Assembly (NCBI GenBank): GCA_965219515.1
Contig: OZ244776.1
Location: forward strand, 3,162,001-3,226,000
DNA: 64,000 nt
Direction: 5' to 3'
DNA from: Ilyomonas sp965219515
GTDB taxonomy: Bacteria > Bacteroidota > Bacteroidia > Chitinophagales > Chitinophagaceae
Part shown: positions 1 through 7,550 of the stretch, one piece after another
Numbering within the stretch: the stretch's first letter is position 1
Layout of the letters: each line of letters starts with the position of its first letter
The notes under the pieces: model-generated
What the model saw: the letters and a program-made list of their open reading frames with translations, nothing else
Database searches by the model: none
What the model was told of the DNA's origin: nothing
Position numbers and translations under genes: made by a program

Positions 1-32
1 TGTTCATACGCAGGAAGCGCCATAGTTTTATG

Positions 33-107
33 TCTCACAGATAGCACAGATTGGCACAGAAAAATAAAATTATCCACGTTTACGTTTAATCTGTATTATC
101 TGTGAGA
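33..107. repeat. Imperfect inverted repeat, CACAGAT-type intergenic element
   Basis: Two 20-base arms (33-52 and 88-107) are reverse complements except for two adjacent positions, with a 35-base loop. The words TCTCACAGATA and ACAGATT recur in degraded form near 21920 and 24970, so this is probably one copy of a dispersed intergenic repeat. No coding sense was found in 1-133. Confidence 0.55.
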
Positions 108-135
108 TTATTTTCGGTGCCATTTTTTTATCATA

Positions 136-153
136 AGTACCCTGTCAAAATTA
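136..153 (+). repeat. IS630 terminal inverted repeat, left
   Basis: Eighteen bases beginning AGTACCCTGTC match the reverse complement of 1200-1217 exactly. The TA at 134-135 is the target duplication. Confidence 0.9.
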
Positions 154-157
154 TCTA

Positions 158-1173
158 CTAATTAACTTTTTTAAAGTTGATGAATAAATTTTTACCGATG
201 GCATGTAAAATAAGCATCGTTGCATAGCAAAGTTGTTCATCGGTTTCATAGTCTTTGGTTTGTATCCATCTGGCTTTCATTTCTTTCCAAAGTCTTTCAA
301 TAATATTTAAATGGGGTGAGTAAGGCGGCAGATAAAAAATAAATAATTGCCTTTTTGCCCATACTTTTTGCATGGCTTTCATTGCTTTTGACTGATGAAC
401 TTTTGCATTGTCCAATACGATAACCGTGTGCTTTTTTATCTGATAAGAAAACTCATTTATTTTTTCGATGATAAAGTTGGTGGTAATGGTTTCGTAAGTG
501 GTCGCATGCTCGAACTGATTCTCTCTTGTTATGATTCCAAAACAATTGATACGCTTGCCTTTAGCTGACTTTATACTAATGTTTTCATCTGTAAACTGCC
601 AGCCATAAGGCACATAGCCTTCTTCTGATATTTGTACCTCATCGCCATAATACAAATCAATTTCTGACTTGCCATAACGTTGTTCTAATAACTGAAGTTC
701 CTGTAATTTATAGTCATAAAATTCTTTATCACATCCGCCTTTAGGTCGTTTTCTTATTCGCTTGTAACGGCAGTGATGACTTTTAAAAAACGCGTAAGCG
801 TTTCGTTACTCATCTTTTTGCCTGTATTTTCTTCAACAATCTGACGGGCTTGTGATAATCGTTGCCGCTCTTGTTCTATGGCTGCTCTTACTATACTTAC
901 ATGTTCTTCTGCCAATATCGGTTTTCTGCCCTGTCCTGGCTTTGTGCGTAACCCTGTTATGCCATTGCTGTCATAACGGTTCAGCCAATTATAAACACTT
1001 GCCATATTGCTGCCTGAAATAACAGCAATGTCTTTAGTCGTGTAGCTTTCTGACTTTAATAAAACCATTTTGCAGCGCTGACGAAAACTGTGGTTTGATT
1101 CCGTTTTATACAGATGTTCCAACGCTTGCTTAGCTTCTTTGCTTAGTACTATTTCTTTGATTTTTCTTGACAC
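158..1173 (-). CDS. IS630 transposase made by -1 ribosomal frameshifting
   Basis: DDE transposase for cut-and-paste movement at TA sites. The upstream part (1173-754, 139 aa) carries the helix-turn-helix DNA-binding region (DIAVISGSNMASVYNWLNRY) and the linker GQGRKP. The downstream part (655-158 and upstream in the same frame) carries the catalytic domain with YYGDE (first Asp), VIVLDNAKVH (second Asp) and NIIERLWKEMK (Glu). Reading -1 at the TTTAAAA heptamer (781-787) continues as SHHCRYKRIRKRPKGG, the expected IS630 linker, and gives a fused protein of about 338 aa, normal for the family. Both frames lack other stops across the junction, so this is an expression device rather than damage. 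Confidence 0.9.
781..787 (-). promoter_or_regulatory. Programmed -1 frameshift site TTTAAAA
   Basis: On the minus strand the zero frame reads TTA AAA GTC at this point, giving the canonical X-XXY-YYZ slippery heptamer T-TTA-AAA. Slipping one base back joins the helix-turn-helix frame to the DDE frame. The zero frame ends at a TAA about 30 bases further on. Confidence 0.8.
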
Positions 1174-1199
1174 ACTGTTTTAACGTCTTTAATTCTATT

Positions 1200-1217
1200 T
1201 AATTTTGACAGGGTACT
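1200..1217 (-). repeat. IS630 terminal inverted repeat, right
   Basis: Perfect reverse complement of 136-153, followed by TA (1218-1219). An open frame into the GH130 gene runs through this repeat with a TTG at 1205. Confidence 0.9.
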
Positions 1218-1237
1218 TAACACAAAATAAAAGCCTT

Positions 1238-2419
1238 TTGAAACCATCCTCTTTCTTTATTGTTATCTCGGTTGCTGTTTGTTTATATTCCTGCCGGTCA
1301 TCGCCAAATCAAACAACAGAAAGCAAAGATTCGGCAACAACAGCAACTGTTACTTATCCCGATTGGGCTTTGCTTCCCTTTGTAAAAATTGATAATGCCA
1401 ACCCCATTTTAAAACCGGGCGATAATACCTTTCTCGATCCCATTACGCATAAAGTAACCGGATGGGAAGCAAAGAATGTTTTTAACCCCGCTATTGCCGT
1501 TCGCAACGATACGGTGTTTATGCTGTATCGCGCGCAGGACAGCATCGGCAAGCCAACCGGCACATCAAGAATCGGTTTGGCAGCAAGCACCGATGGCATT
1601 CATTTCGCCCGTTATCCGTCTCCGGTTTTATATCCGAAAAACGATGCGTATAAAAAATGGGAATGGCAGGGCGGCTGCGAAGATCCGCGCGTGGTGCAGG
1701 ATAGCGCCGGGCTGTATTACATGACTTATACGGCGTATGACGGAACCACCGCAAGACTGCTGATTGCCACCTCACCGGACCTGATGCACTGGACGAAACA
1801 CGGGTCTGTATTTGCCAGGGCTTACGGCGGAAAATATGTTGACAAATGGAGCAAGTCAGGTTCTATCGTTTCTACTTATCAAAACGGAAAAATAACAGCT
1901 ACAAAAATCAACGGAAAGTATTGGATGTATTGGGGCGATTTGTTTATCTGGGCGGCAACTTCTGATGACTTAATCAACTGGATGCCGGTTGAAATGCAGC
2001 CGGGCAGTAAGCCGCCGGTTGCGTTACGGGGCGTTGCCGAAAAAGTGCCGGATTTACAAATTGCCGTGCCGACAAGAGATGATAAATTTGATAATGATCT
2101 GGTAGAAAGCGGACCGCCGGCGATGATAACCAATAAAGGAATTTTGTTGTTATATAACAGCCGCCGCATGCCGCCCGGCGGAGATAAAGATTTAAAAGAA
2201 GGCACTTATACAACTGGTCAGGTATTATTTGATAAAAATGATCCGACAAAAATTGTTCATCGCTTAGATGATTATTTTATGAAGCCTGAAAAGGTATATG
2301 AGCTAACCGGCGAAGTAAATAATGTTTGCTTTATTGAAGGTCTGGCGCAGTTTCACAATCACTATTTTTTATATTATGGAACGGCAGATTCAAAGATTGC
2401 GGTGGCGGAGAAGAAGTAA
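1238..2419 (+). CDS. Glycoside hydrolase family 130 lipoprotein (beta-mannoside active)
   Basis: Family 130 enzymes are five-bladed propellers that cleave beta-mannosides, either as phosphorylases or as hydrolases. Family marks are the GCEDPRVV motif, whose Asp (about residue 149) is the catalytic acid position, the early IGLAASTDGIHF blade and SGPPAMI near residue 290. The chosen TTG start at 1238 gives MKPSSFF, a hydrophobic stretch and a lipobox ending at Cys19 (LYSC), so the protein is exported and lipid-anchored. An export location, where phosphate is scarce, favours the hydrolase over the phosphorylase role, but that is inference. No ATG is available, and the frame also runs back to a TTG inside the IS end (1205). 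The IS630 copy ends 20 bases upstream, so the native promoter, and possibly the native start, has been separated. Confidence 0.8.
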   Translation: MKPSSFFIVISVAVCLYSCRSSPNQTTESKDSATTATVTYPDWALLPFVKIDNANPILKPGDNTFLDPITHKVTGWEAKNVFNPAIAVRNDTVFMLYRAQDSIGKPTGTSRIGLAASTDGIHFARYPSPVLYPKNDAYKKWEWQGGCEDPRVVQDSAGLYYMTYTAYDGTTARLLIATSPDLMHWTKHGSVFARAYGGKYVDKWSKSGSIVSTYQNGKITATKINGKYWMYWGDLFIWAATSDDLINWMPVEMQPGSKPPVALRGVAEKVPDLQIAVPTRDDKFDNDLVESGPPAMITNKGILLLYNSRRMPPGGDKDLKEGTYTTGQVLFDKNDPTKIVHRLDDYFMKPEKVYELTGEVNNVCFIEGLAQFHNHYFLYYGTADSKIAVAEKK

Positions 2420-2612
2420 GAAGGATAATGATTGAGAATTCCTGAATTTAAAAACCAAAATACAGAACCTGTTATTTTATCGACAATGCCCTGTTCTTTA
2501 TAGAAGACGATGCCGGAACCCAACATTATCACCGCATAGCATCAGGAACCAAGTGAAAAAGTTGTTTCTCTCTTTTGAGCCAGCTATTTTTTATTCTGCC
2601 TTGTCCTGCTCT

Positions 2613-3020
2613 TTATTTACAGGAAGTGCAAATGCCTTTAATGATTACATCGATTGCCTCAGCGTTAAATTCTTTTGATAATGTCATTTTTGGCAAAGGC
2701 GTATCCGGTAAGTAATAAATCTTACCACAATCGCGACATATAAAGTGAACATGGTTATGCGATTGCTTGAATATATTGTTTACCTGCAGCACATATCTCA
2801 TAATGCCGTCTTCCGAAGGCAGCGAATGCAGCAATCCTTTATTTAGAAACAATTTCAATGTCCTGTACACCGTATAACGGCTGATTGTGCGGTTCGCTCT
2901 TTTTTCAAGCAAGCTATGGGTAACCGGCTCGTTGTTTTGCAAAAAAACAGCAAGAAGCGAAAGCCGCTGTCCGGTAATGGCAATCTTGTATTCTTTTAAT
3001 ATTTGCTGCTCCATCGTCAT
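2613..3020 (-). CDS. Fur-family metalloregulator, probably Zur-like
   Basis: Ferric/zinc uptake regulator family, here about 135 aa from the ATG at 3020. A longer frame to 3089 exists, but the family starts near this Met. The N-terminal winged helix covers about residues 15-80 (TGQRLSLLAVFL, SRYTVYRTLKLFLNKGLL). The dimerisation and metal part follows: HNHVHFICRDCGK carries the His cluster and first CxxC, and GICTSC at the C-terminus is the second CxxC, a structural zinc site. It lies downstream of a ZnuD-like receptor cluster on the same strand, which suggests that it senses zinc. Nothing in the sequence alone separates Zur from Fur or PerR. Confidence 0.85.
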   Translation of the reverse strand: MTMEQQILKEYKIAITGQRLSLLAVFLQNNEPVTHSLLEKRANRTISRYTVYRTLKLFLNKGLLHSLPSEDGIMRYVLQVNNIFKQSHNHVHFICRDCGKIYYLPDTPLPKMTLSKEFNAEAIDVIIKGICTSCK

Positions 3021-3160
3021 GGTACAAACAGAGTTTACCAATTCATTTCTATCATTCCAAGCAAGGCCCGCCGAAGTAAATTCAATCAAACAATTTCGTG
3101 CTATTAATAGAAAAAAAATACAGCGCGATCAATGCCTTACATTTAAAGTTATGAAGAGGT

Positions 3161-3209
3161 GTAATAAAACACGGATCAATAATTTACAGAGACAATCATT
3201 GATCCGTGT
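3161..3209 (-). terminator. Rho-independent terminator after the porin-like gene
   Basis: A perfect 12-base stem (3169-3180 with 3198-3209, ACACGGATCAAT) has an 17-base loop. On the minus strand it is followed by a T-rich tract. The plus-strand side also has TTTTTT, so it could work both ways. It sits between the 3217-3942 gene and the fur-like gene, so the regulator probably has its own promoter. Confidence 0.7.
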
Positions 3210-3216
3210 TACTTTT

Positions 3217-3942
3217 TTAAAACAACCGGATACCAATGCCAGCCGTGGCATTGATGCCGGTTATAGCTTCTTTGTAATTAGATAACCGTCTGCCGGAATT
3301 TACAATGAAATTATCATAGCTGATGTCAATATCCGGCTTGCTCCAGAAGTAATCGGCATTTAACTGTACAAACAATTTCGGCGTGATGTCATAATGCAGA
3401 CCCAATCCGCCCTGCAGACCAAACGAGCCTTTGGAAGCTTCCCGTTGTGTCATCACATTATCGGTGTAATCTTCATAGAACACCTGGAAGCCTGCAAGAT
3501 GTGTATGAGTGTAACCACCCAAGACTCTGATATCAAGACCGAGTTTATCCGTTAAGGGTACACTCACATATGGTCCGGCAAGAATGCTGAATACCCTTGT
3601 ATGTCCTTTTGTGAAAAGTGTAGTACTGTCGGTGCCACTGTCTTCTTTATAGCCATCGGCAAGGCTTTGCGCGTTCTTGGTTTGAAACTGCGAATAACCG
3701 CCCAGCACGTTGATGCCAAACATTTTGCTGATGTGATAAATGGCGGAAATATTCACATGCCCGCCTGTTTTGGCAAAACCCGATTTAAAATCGGCATAAT
3801 CTCCTTTGGAGAAATTTCCCGTTGGGCTTGCAATACCGCCATTTACCGAAATAGAGATACCGCTTGTGCCGCTTGTGTCTTTCTGCGCCTGCGCCGAAAA
3901 AGCGGTTAAAACAATAAGAGAAGCTGCTAATATTTTTTTCAT
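3217..3942 (-). CDS. Outer-membrane beta-barrel protein (porin-like)
   Basis: A 241-aa exported protein with a clear signal peptide (MKKILAASLIVLTAFSAQAQ). It is followed by alternating amphipathic strands rich in Gly, Tyr and Phe, and ends in a terminal Phe (IGIRLF), as small 8-stranded barrels of the OmpA/OmpW-like PF13505 group do. Segments such as GGYSQFQTKN and GLGLHYDITPKLFVQLNADYFW are typical barrel strands. It is the third gene of the minus-strand metal cluster, 32 bases after the lipoprotein gene, and ends at a strong terminator. Its role in that cluster is unknown. Confidence 0.65.
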   Translation of the reverse strand: MKKILAASLIVLTAFSAQAQKDTSGTSGISISVNGGIASPTGNFSKGDYADFKSGFAKTGGHVNISAIYHISKMFGINVLGGYSQFQTKNAQSLADGYKEDSGTDSTTLFTKGHTRVFSILAGPYVSVPLTDKLGLDIRVLGGYTHTHLAGFQVFYEDYTDNVMTQREASKGSFGLQGGLGLHYDITPKLFVQLNADYFWSKPDIDISYDNFIVNSGRRLSNYKEAITGINATAGIGIRLF

Positions 3943-3974
3943 GTATTTAATTTTCCTTGTATTGTGAATAATGA

Positions 3975-4538
3975 TTATTGAACGGTAATGTTATACGTTA
4001 CATCCACATCGCTTGAGCCAGGTGCGCAATCACCATTCTTTGCATTAGGCTGATGGCGGAGCTGCATGTTCAGCGTTCCGGTGCCGGCTGCTCCGGTTAC
4101 AAACTTATCCTGCAAGCCAATCTCGAGGGGTGGGTTGTTGGTATCCAAATCAGTGCGCGTTACCGTAAGATTTTCTCCCGATGTTTCAAAACAAACCAAA
4201 TGATAATTGCGGCGGTCGTAAATATCTGTTGTTACATTGCCCACAGGTATTTTGGTTTCGTCTAAAAATAAAACCTGCACGTTGTAGGTGCTGTTGGCTT
4301 TCAGTGTAAGATTGGGATTGTTGATGCTGTCCGGCGGATTGGGTATAATGGTCTCATCGGTAATAGTAGCCACCTGCACATCGGAGGCATCGTTGGCATT
4401 GGTTACAATAAGCCGTGCCGTTGTTAAAAATTCATTGCCCGGTGCCGGCGGCGATACGGTTTGCTCATTTTTTTTACAGGCGTCGAACGTCATTGTAAGC
4501 ACTAAAAACGTCATCACGATTGTTGCTAACTTTTTCAT
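3975..4538 (-). CDS. Small lipoprotein linked to a TonB receptor
   Basis: A 187-aa protein with a signal peptide and lipobox (TFDAC, Cys at about residue 21), followed by a beta-rich domain. Segments such as LTTARLIVTNAND, LKANSTYNVQVLFLDE and GTLNMQLRHQP look like a small Ig-like or transthyretin-like fold. It lies 37 bases after the receptor gene, so the two are probably co-transcribed. In Bacteroidota, such lipoproteins often accompany metal TonB receptors and may be surface substrate-capture or lid proteins. That role is inferred from position only. I do not recognise a named family. Confidence 0.55.
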   Translation of the reverse strand: MKKLATIVMTFLVLTMTFDACKKNEQTVSPPAPGNEFLTTARLIVTNANDASDVQVATITDETIIPNPPDSINNPNLTLKANSTYNVQVLFLDETKIPVGNVTTDIYDRRNYHLVCFETSGENLTVTRTDLDTNNPPLEIGLQDKFVTGAAGTGTLNMQLRHQPNAKNGDCAPGSSDVDVTYNITVQ

Positions 4539-4575
4539 AGTTTACTTTTTTTTTGATAAAAAATTTGCTTGATTT

Positions 4576-6909
4576 TTAAAAAGAAATTCTTGTTTTTAAT
4601 ACGATGTTTATGCCCAGATCGTCGGCATAATAACGGAAGCGGTTCAGGTAATCGCGGTACGATACATTGGTCAGGTTGTAAGCGCCCAAATCAATGTTCA
4701 GCGGCTTTTTACCAATCATCATTGTAAAGCCAATGTTGGCGTTAAATAAAGAATATCCCGCCGGCGGATCTACATAATCGCTGTTGGGCGGCACGCGGTT
4801 TTGCCTTGCCACACTTACATTTTGCAGGCTGATGTAAGCGTTTGTTACACCCATTAATTTATCTACCATGTATTTGATGGTATTATCAAAACGGTTAGCC
4901 GGCATGAATATGAGGTAATCGTGTATGGTGCGGTTCCATGCCCATAAAAGCGATGTTTTTGATTCTATGGAAAGCTGTTTAACGGGCTTGTATGTAATAT
5001 CGGCATCAATGCCTTTCAGGTTCACATCTTCCTGCGTGTATTTGAAGTAAGGATAGCTGCCGCTAATAAGCGTAATGGGCTGTAGCGATGGCTTTGCGTA
5101 AATAAAATTATTGATGATGTTATCGTACAAAACAATCTCGCCTGCCAGCTTGTTGCTTTCGTATTTGGCTGATACGGTGAAGTTGTACGATTGCTCGCTT
5201 TGCAACGTAGAATCGCCTCTTTCGTAAGAAGCTGCGCTCAGGTGAATGCCATCAATGTAAAGCTCGCTGATGCCTGGCGCACGCCAGGCACTGCCGATGT
5301 TTCCGTTAACAGAAAACTTAGTTCCGATACGGTAAGAAGCGCCAATGGTGCCGGTTGCATTGTTATACCGCAATGTGTTGTTATAAGTTTGTAACGTGCT
5401 GTTGTTGATGCGATATACGCGCAGCCAGCGATAGTCGTACCTTGCACCGGCTTCAAGCGTCAGATTGTTTTTTGTCCATTTTTCAATACCAAACACACCG
5501 CCGCCATAATTCCTGAAATTGGGAATGAGATAACGAATGCCTTTAAACACATTACCCTGCGTTTCTGTATTGATGCCAAAGCTGCCTTCAAAGTTGTTTT
5601 TATGCGCCTGTTCATAAATCAGATCGAGCGTTTGTGTTTTGATTTCAAAGCTGATTTGCGGCGCTTTCAGCACGGCTGGGTCAGACGAATAAGGAATGTC
5701 AATATCGTATTCCTGCCGCAGGTTTTTCTGGCTGCCGAATACCGCTTCTATCCGGCTGCCGTTACTAAAATTATAGTGGGCATCAGCTTTTAGTAAATCG
5801 TGCGTTACATTTTGATAAGTGCGATCTATTTTGTAAGTAAAATAAGACGGCGTAATAGGAACCGGACGTTTAAACGCAGAGTCCAGATCCCGCTCATTGC
5901 CTACATGCGAACCGGAGAAAATGCCAATCTTGTTATGAAACTCACTGTAGTAAACATCAATGCCAAAATTCTTTCTTTGGTAAGAAGTAGTTAGCGAAAA
6001 ATCACTTTCAGAAAGCCCGGTATTTTCTAAATAGTAATTGGCTGCGCGAAAGTTGCCGGCTCGTTTTAAAGTGCCTTGCGCGCGCCAGCTTAAGCCTTCC
6101 AATTTTTTACCAAACTTACCTTGCAGCATAGCAGAAGCCACGCCCATTCTGCCGTTGGATGCGCCTACTATATTTACTTCGCCTTCCAGCGATTTTTTTG
6201 GTGCCAGCGGCTGCGGTTCCAGCAACACAACACCCACCAAAGCATCAGACCCGTAACGTACAGAAACGGCACCTTTTATCACTGTTATTTTAGAAGCGAT
6301 AAAAGGATCTATCTCCGGTGCATGTTCAGCTCCCCATTGCTGTCCTTCCTGCCGTACACCATTGTTTAAAATCAATACGCGGTTACTATGCAAACCGTGT
6401 ATCACCGGTTTTGAAATGGACGGTCCGGTTTGTATCGAATTGAGTCCGGCTATCGCTTTCAGGCTTTCACCTAAAGTAGCGCCCCTTGTCTGAAAAAGCT
6501 GTTCGCCTTTGATATCGGCGGTAGATAATGTTGCAATCTGGTCACGCTTTTGCAATACGCCGGTTACCGTTACGCCCGCCAGTTGATTGCTTTTTTTTAA
6601 TAAAGAAAACACGATGGTCGTGTCGGCATCAAGCGTTAGCCATTGTTGCAGTGTGTCGTGTTCTACATAGCTGATACGAATGCTATAACGGCCGGCGCAA
6701 AGGGCAGCCATGTTGAATGTACCCTTATTGCTGGCAATAAGGGTAGTGTCTGTTCCAATGCTGTCGGCTCGGTTCAACGATATGGCAGCGCCAGATAGTT
6801 TTTGTGTGCCATCGAGCACCGTTCCGTTAACAGTGAGGTGACATGACTGCGCGGCGGCCACACGTGCAATCAGGCAAAGCATGATTGCTGTAAACAATTT
6901 TATATACAT
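4576..6909 (-). CDS. TonB-dependent outer-membrane receptor, ZnuD-like
   Basis: A 777-aa receptor from the ATG at 6909 (MYIKLFTAIMLCLIARVAAAQ signal peptide); the longer frame to 6939 uses TTG. An N-terminal CarboxypepD_reg-like domain (about 25-105) precedes the plug (about 115-235). The plug contains RGATLGESLKAIAGL, SKPVIHGLHSNRVLILNNGV and GQQWGAEHAPEIDP, a plug pattern seen in zinc and other metal receptors of the ZnuD type. A 22-strand barrel follows and ends in the aromatic strand VLKTRISF. A Fur-type regulator and a His/Cys-rich exported protein in the same cluster support metal import, probably zinc, powered by TonB. Confidence 0.8.
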   Translation of the reverse strand: MYIKLFTAIMLCLIARVAAAQSCHLTVNGTVLDGTQKLSGAAISLNRADSIGTDTTLIASNKGTFNMAALCAGRYSIRISYVEHDTLQQWLTLDADTTIVFSLLKKSNQLAGVTVTGVLQKRDQIATLSTADIKGEQLFQTRGATLGESLKAIAGLNSIQTGPSISKPVIHGLHSNRVLILNNGVRQEGQQWGAEHAPEIDPFIASKITVIKGAVSVRYGSDALVGVVLLEPQPLAPKKSLEGEVNIVGASNGRMGVASAMLQGKFGKKLEGLSWRAQGTLKRAGNFRAANYYLENTGLSESDFSLTTSYQRKNFGIDVYYSEFHNKIGIFSGSHVGNERDLDSAFKRPVPITPSYFTYKIDRTYQNVTHDLLKADAHYNFSNGSRIEAVFGSQKNLRQEYDIDIPYSSDPAVLKAPQISFEIKTQTLDLIYEQAHKNNFEGSFGINTETQGNVFKGIRYLIPNFRNYGGGVFGIEKWTKNNLTLEAGARYDYRWLRVYRINNSTLQTYNNTLRYNNATGTIGASYRIGTKFSVNGNIGSAWRAPGISELYIDGIHLSAASYERGDSTLQSEQSYNFTVSAKYESNKLAGEIVLYDNIINNFIYAKPSLQPITLISGSYPYFKYTQEDVNLKGIDADITYKPVKQLSIESKTSLLWAWNRTIHDYLIFMPANRFDNTIKYMVDKLMGVTNAYISLQNVSVARQNRVPPNSDYVDPPAGYSLFNANIGFTMMIGKKPLNIDLGAYNLTNVSYRDYLNRFRYYADDLGINIVLKTRISF

Positions 6910-6920
6910 GATGATAATGC

Positions 6921-6938
6921 TGCAACACAATAGTTGCA
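6921..6938. promoter_or_regulatory. Candidate operator, TGCAAC-n6-GTTGCA dyad
   Basis: A perfect inverted repeat of 6-base arms with a 6-base spacer lies 12 bases upstream of the receptor start. The 12-base word CAATAGTTGCAA at 6928-6939 is repeated exactly at 7318-7329, in front of the first gene of the cluster. A Fur/Zur-family site is a reasonable guess. Confidence 0.35.
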
Positions 6939-6969
6939 AGCCTTTCGGGAAGCGATAAAAAGAAATTAC

Positions 6970-7329
6970 TTACACAAAGAGAGGGGTGCAGGAAGGCGGA
7001 CCACGCAACGGGTAATGAGAATAATGGAGAAGGCGATAAACATCGGTATTATGATATTGAAAAGATATAAAAACAGTTGGTAAAGCAATTACTACCCTTG
7101 AGGCATGACTAACAAAAGGCGATGAAACAACAATGTTATCGCAATGGCAATACACCGGAAGTTTGGCAACGGTGGTTTGCGAAGCGCATTTGTCAACCGT
7201 TATTTCATCTTTGTGATTGGCAAGCGCATCGTGCAAAAACTGCTTTGGTGTAGAGCCATAGAGAAAAAGCAATAATAAAATTGCCGCATTCAGTTTTCGT
7301 ATGATGAGATTGCGTTCCAATAGTTGCAA
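6970..7329 (-). CDS. Small exported His/Cys-containing protein of a metal cluster
   Basis: About 110-119 aa. The N-terminus has a hydrophobic segment (LNAAILLLLFLYG) that can act as a signal peptide or anchor. It is followed by KQFLHDALANH, a VYCHCDN Cys pair, two spread beta-like segments and a C-terminal LRGPPS. I know this pattern (HD..H, C.C, a late LRGPP) as a small protein placed just before metal TonB receptors in Bacteroidota, without a known function. The start is uncertain because only TTG codons are available (7329, 7320). It is probably the first gene of the operon that continues with the receptor. Metal binding is inferred from the His and Cys residues. Confidence 0.5.
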   Translation of the reverse strand: MQLLERNLIIRKLNAAILLLLFLYGSTPKQFLHDALANHKDEITVDKCASQTTVAKLPVYCHCDNIVVSSPFVSHASRVVIALPTVFISFQYHNTDVYRLLHYSHYPLRGPPSCTPLFV

Positions 7330-7365
7330 TAAGGTTGCAAATATAAAGACTGCAACAACAGTGCA
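7318..7365. promoter_or_regulatory. Cluster of GTTGCA/TGCAAC words before the metal operon
   Basis: GTTGCA occurs at 7323 and 7334 (11 bases apart, one helical turn). TGCAAC occurs at 7351 and GTGCA at 7361. The same word forms the dyad at 6921-6938. Placement around the operon start suggests operator sites for the neighbouring Fur-type regulator. Confidence 0.35.
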
Positions 7366-7550
7366 ATTTTTATTTCAGCTAAATACTGTTTTAGTTTTAA
7401 TTGTTCACAAAACGTTGGCTATAGACATACATTTTCTTACTCGGATCTGCTCATTCTTCTTTCACAGAATTGTCATTATAAATCTTTGTCTTTTTATCGG
7501 TTGCGTTTGCGTCTTACTTTTATCCTTCTATAAAACAAGCACGGCAAACA

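Larger units (their letters stand above)
136..1217 (-). mobile_element. IS630-family insertion sequence, complete
   Basis: The element is 1082 bases long, bounded by perfect 18-base inverted repeats (136-153 and 1200-1217, beginning AGTACCCTGTC). It is flanked on both sides by TA (134-135 and 1218-1219), the target duplicated by IS630/Tc1-mariner elements. It carries one transposase reading frame split by a -1 frameshift. The perfect ends and intact catalytic residues suggest a recent, possibly active copy. Its right end abuts the first codons of the GH130 gene, so it separates that gene from its former upstream region. Confidence 0.93.

Noticed and set aside
2452..2556. Short open stretch (YRTCYFIDNALFFIEDD) after the GH130 gene
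   Set aside because: It reads like a protein C-terminus but has no start, is only 34 codons and matches no family I recognise. It may be a gene remnant.
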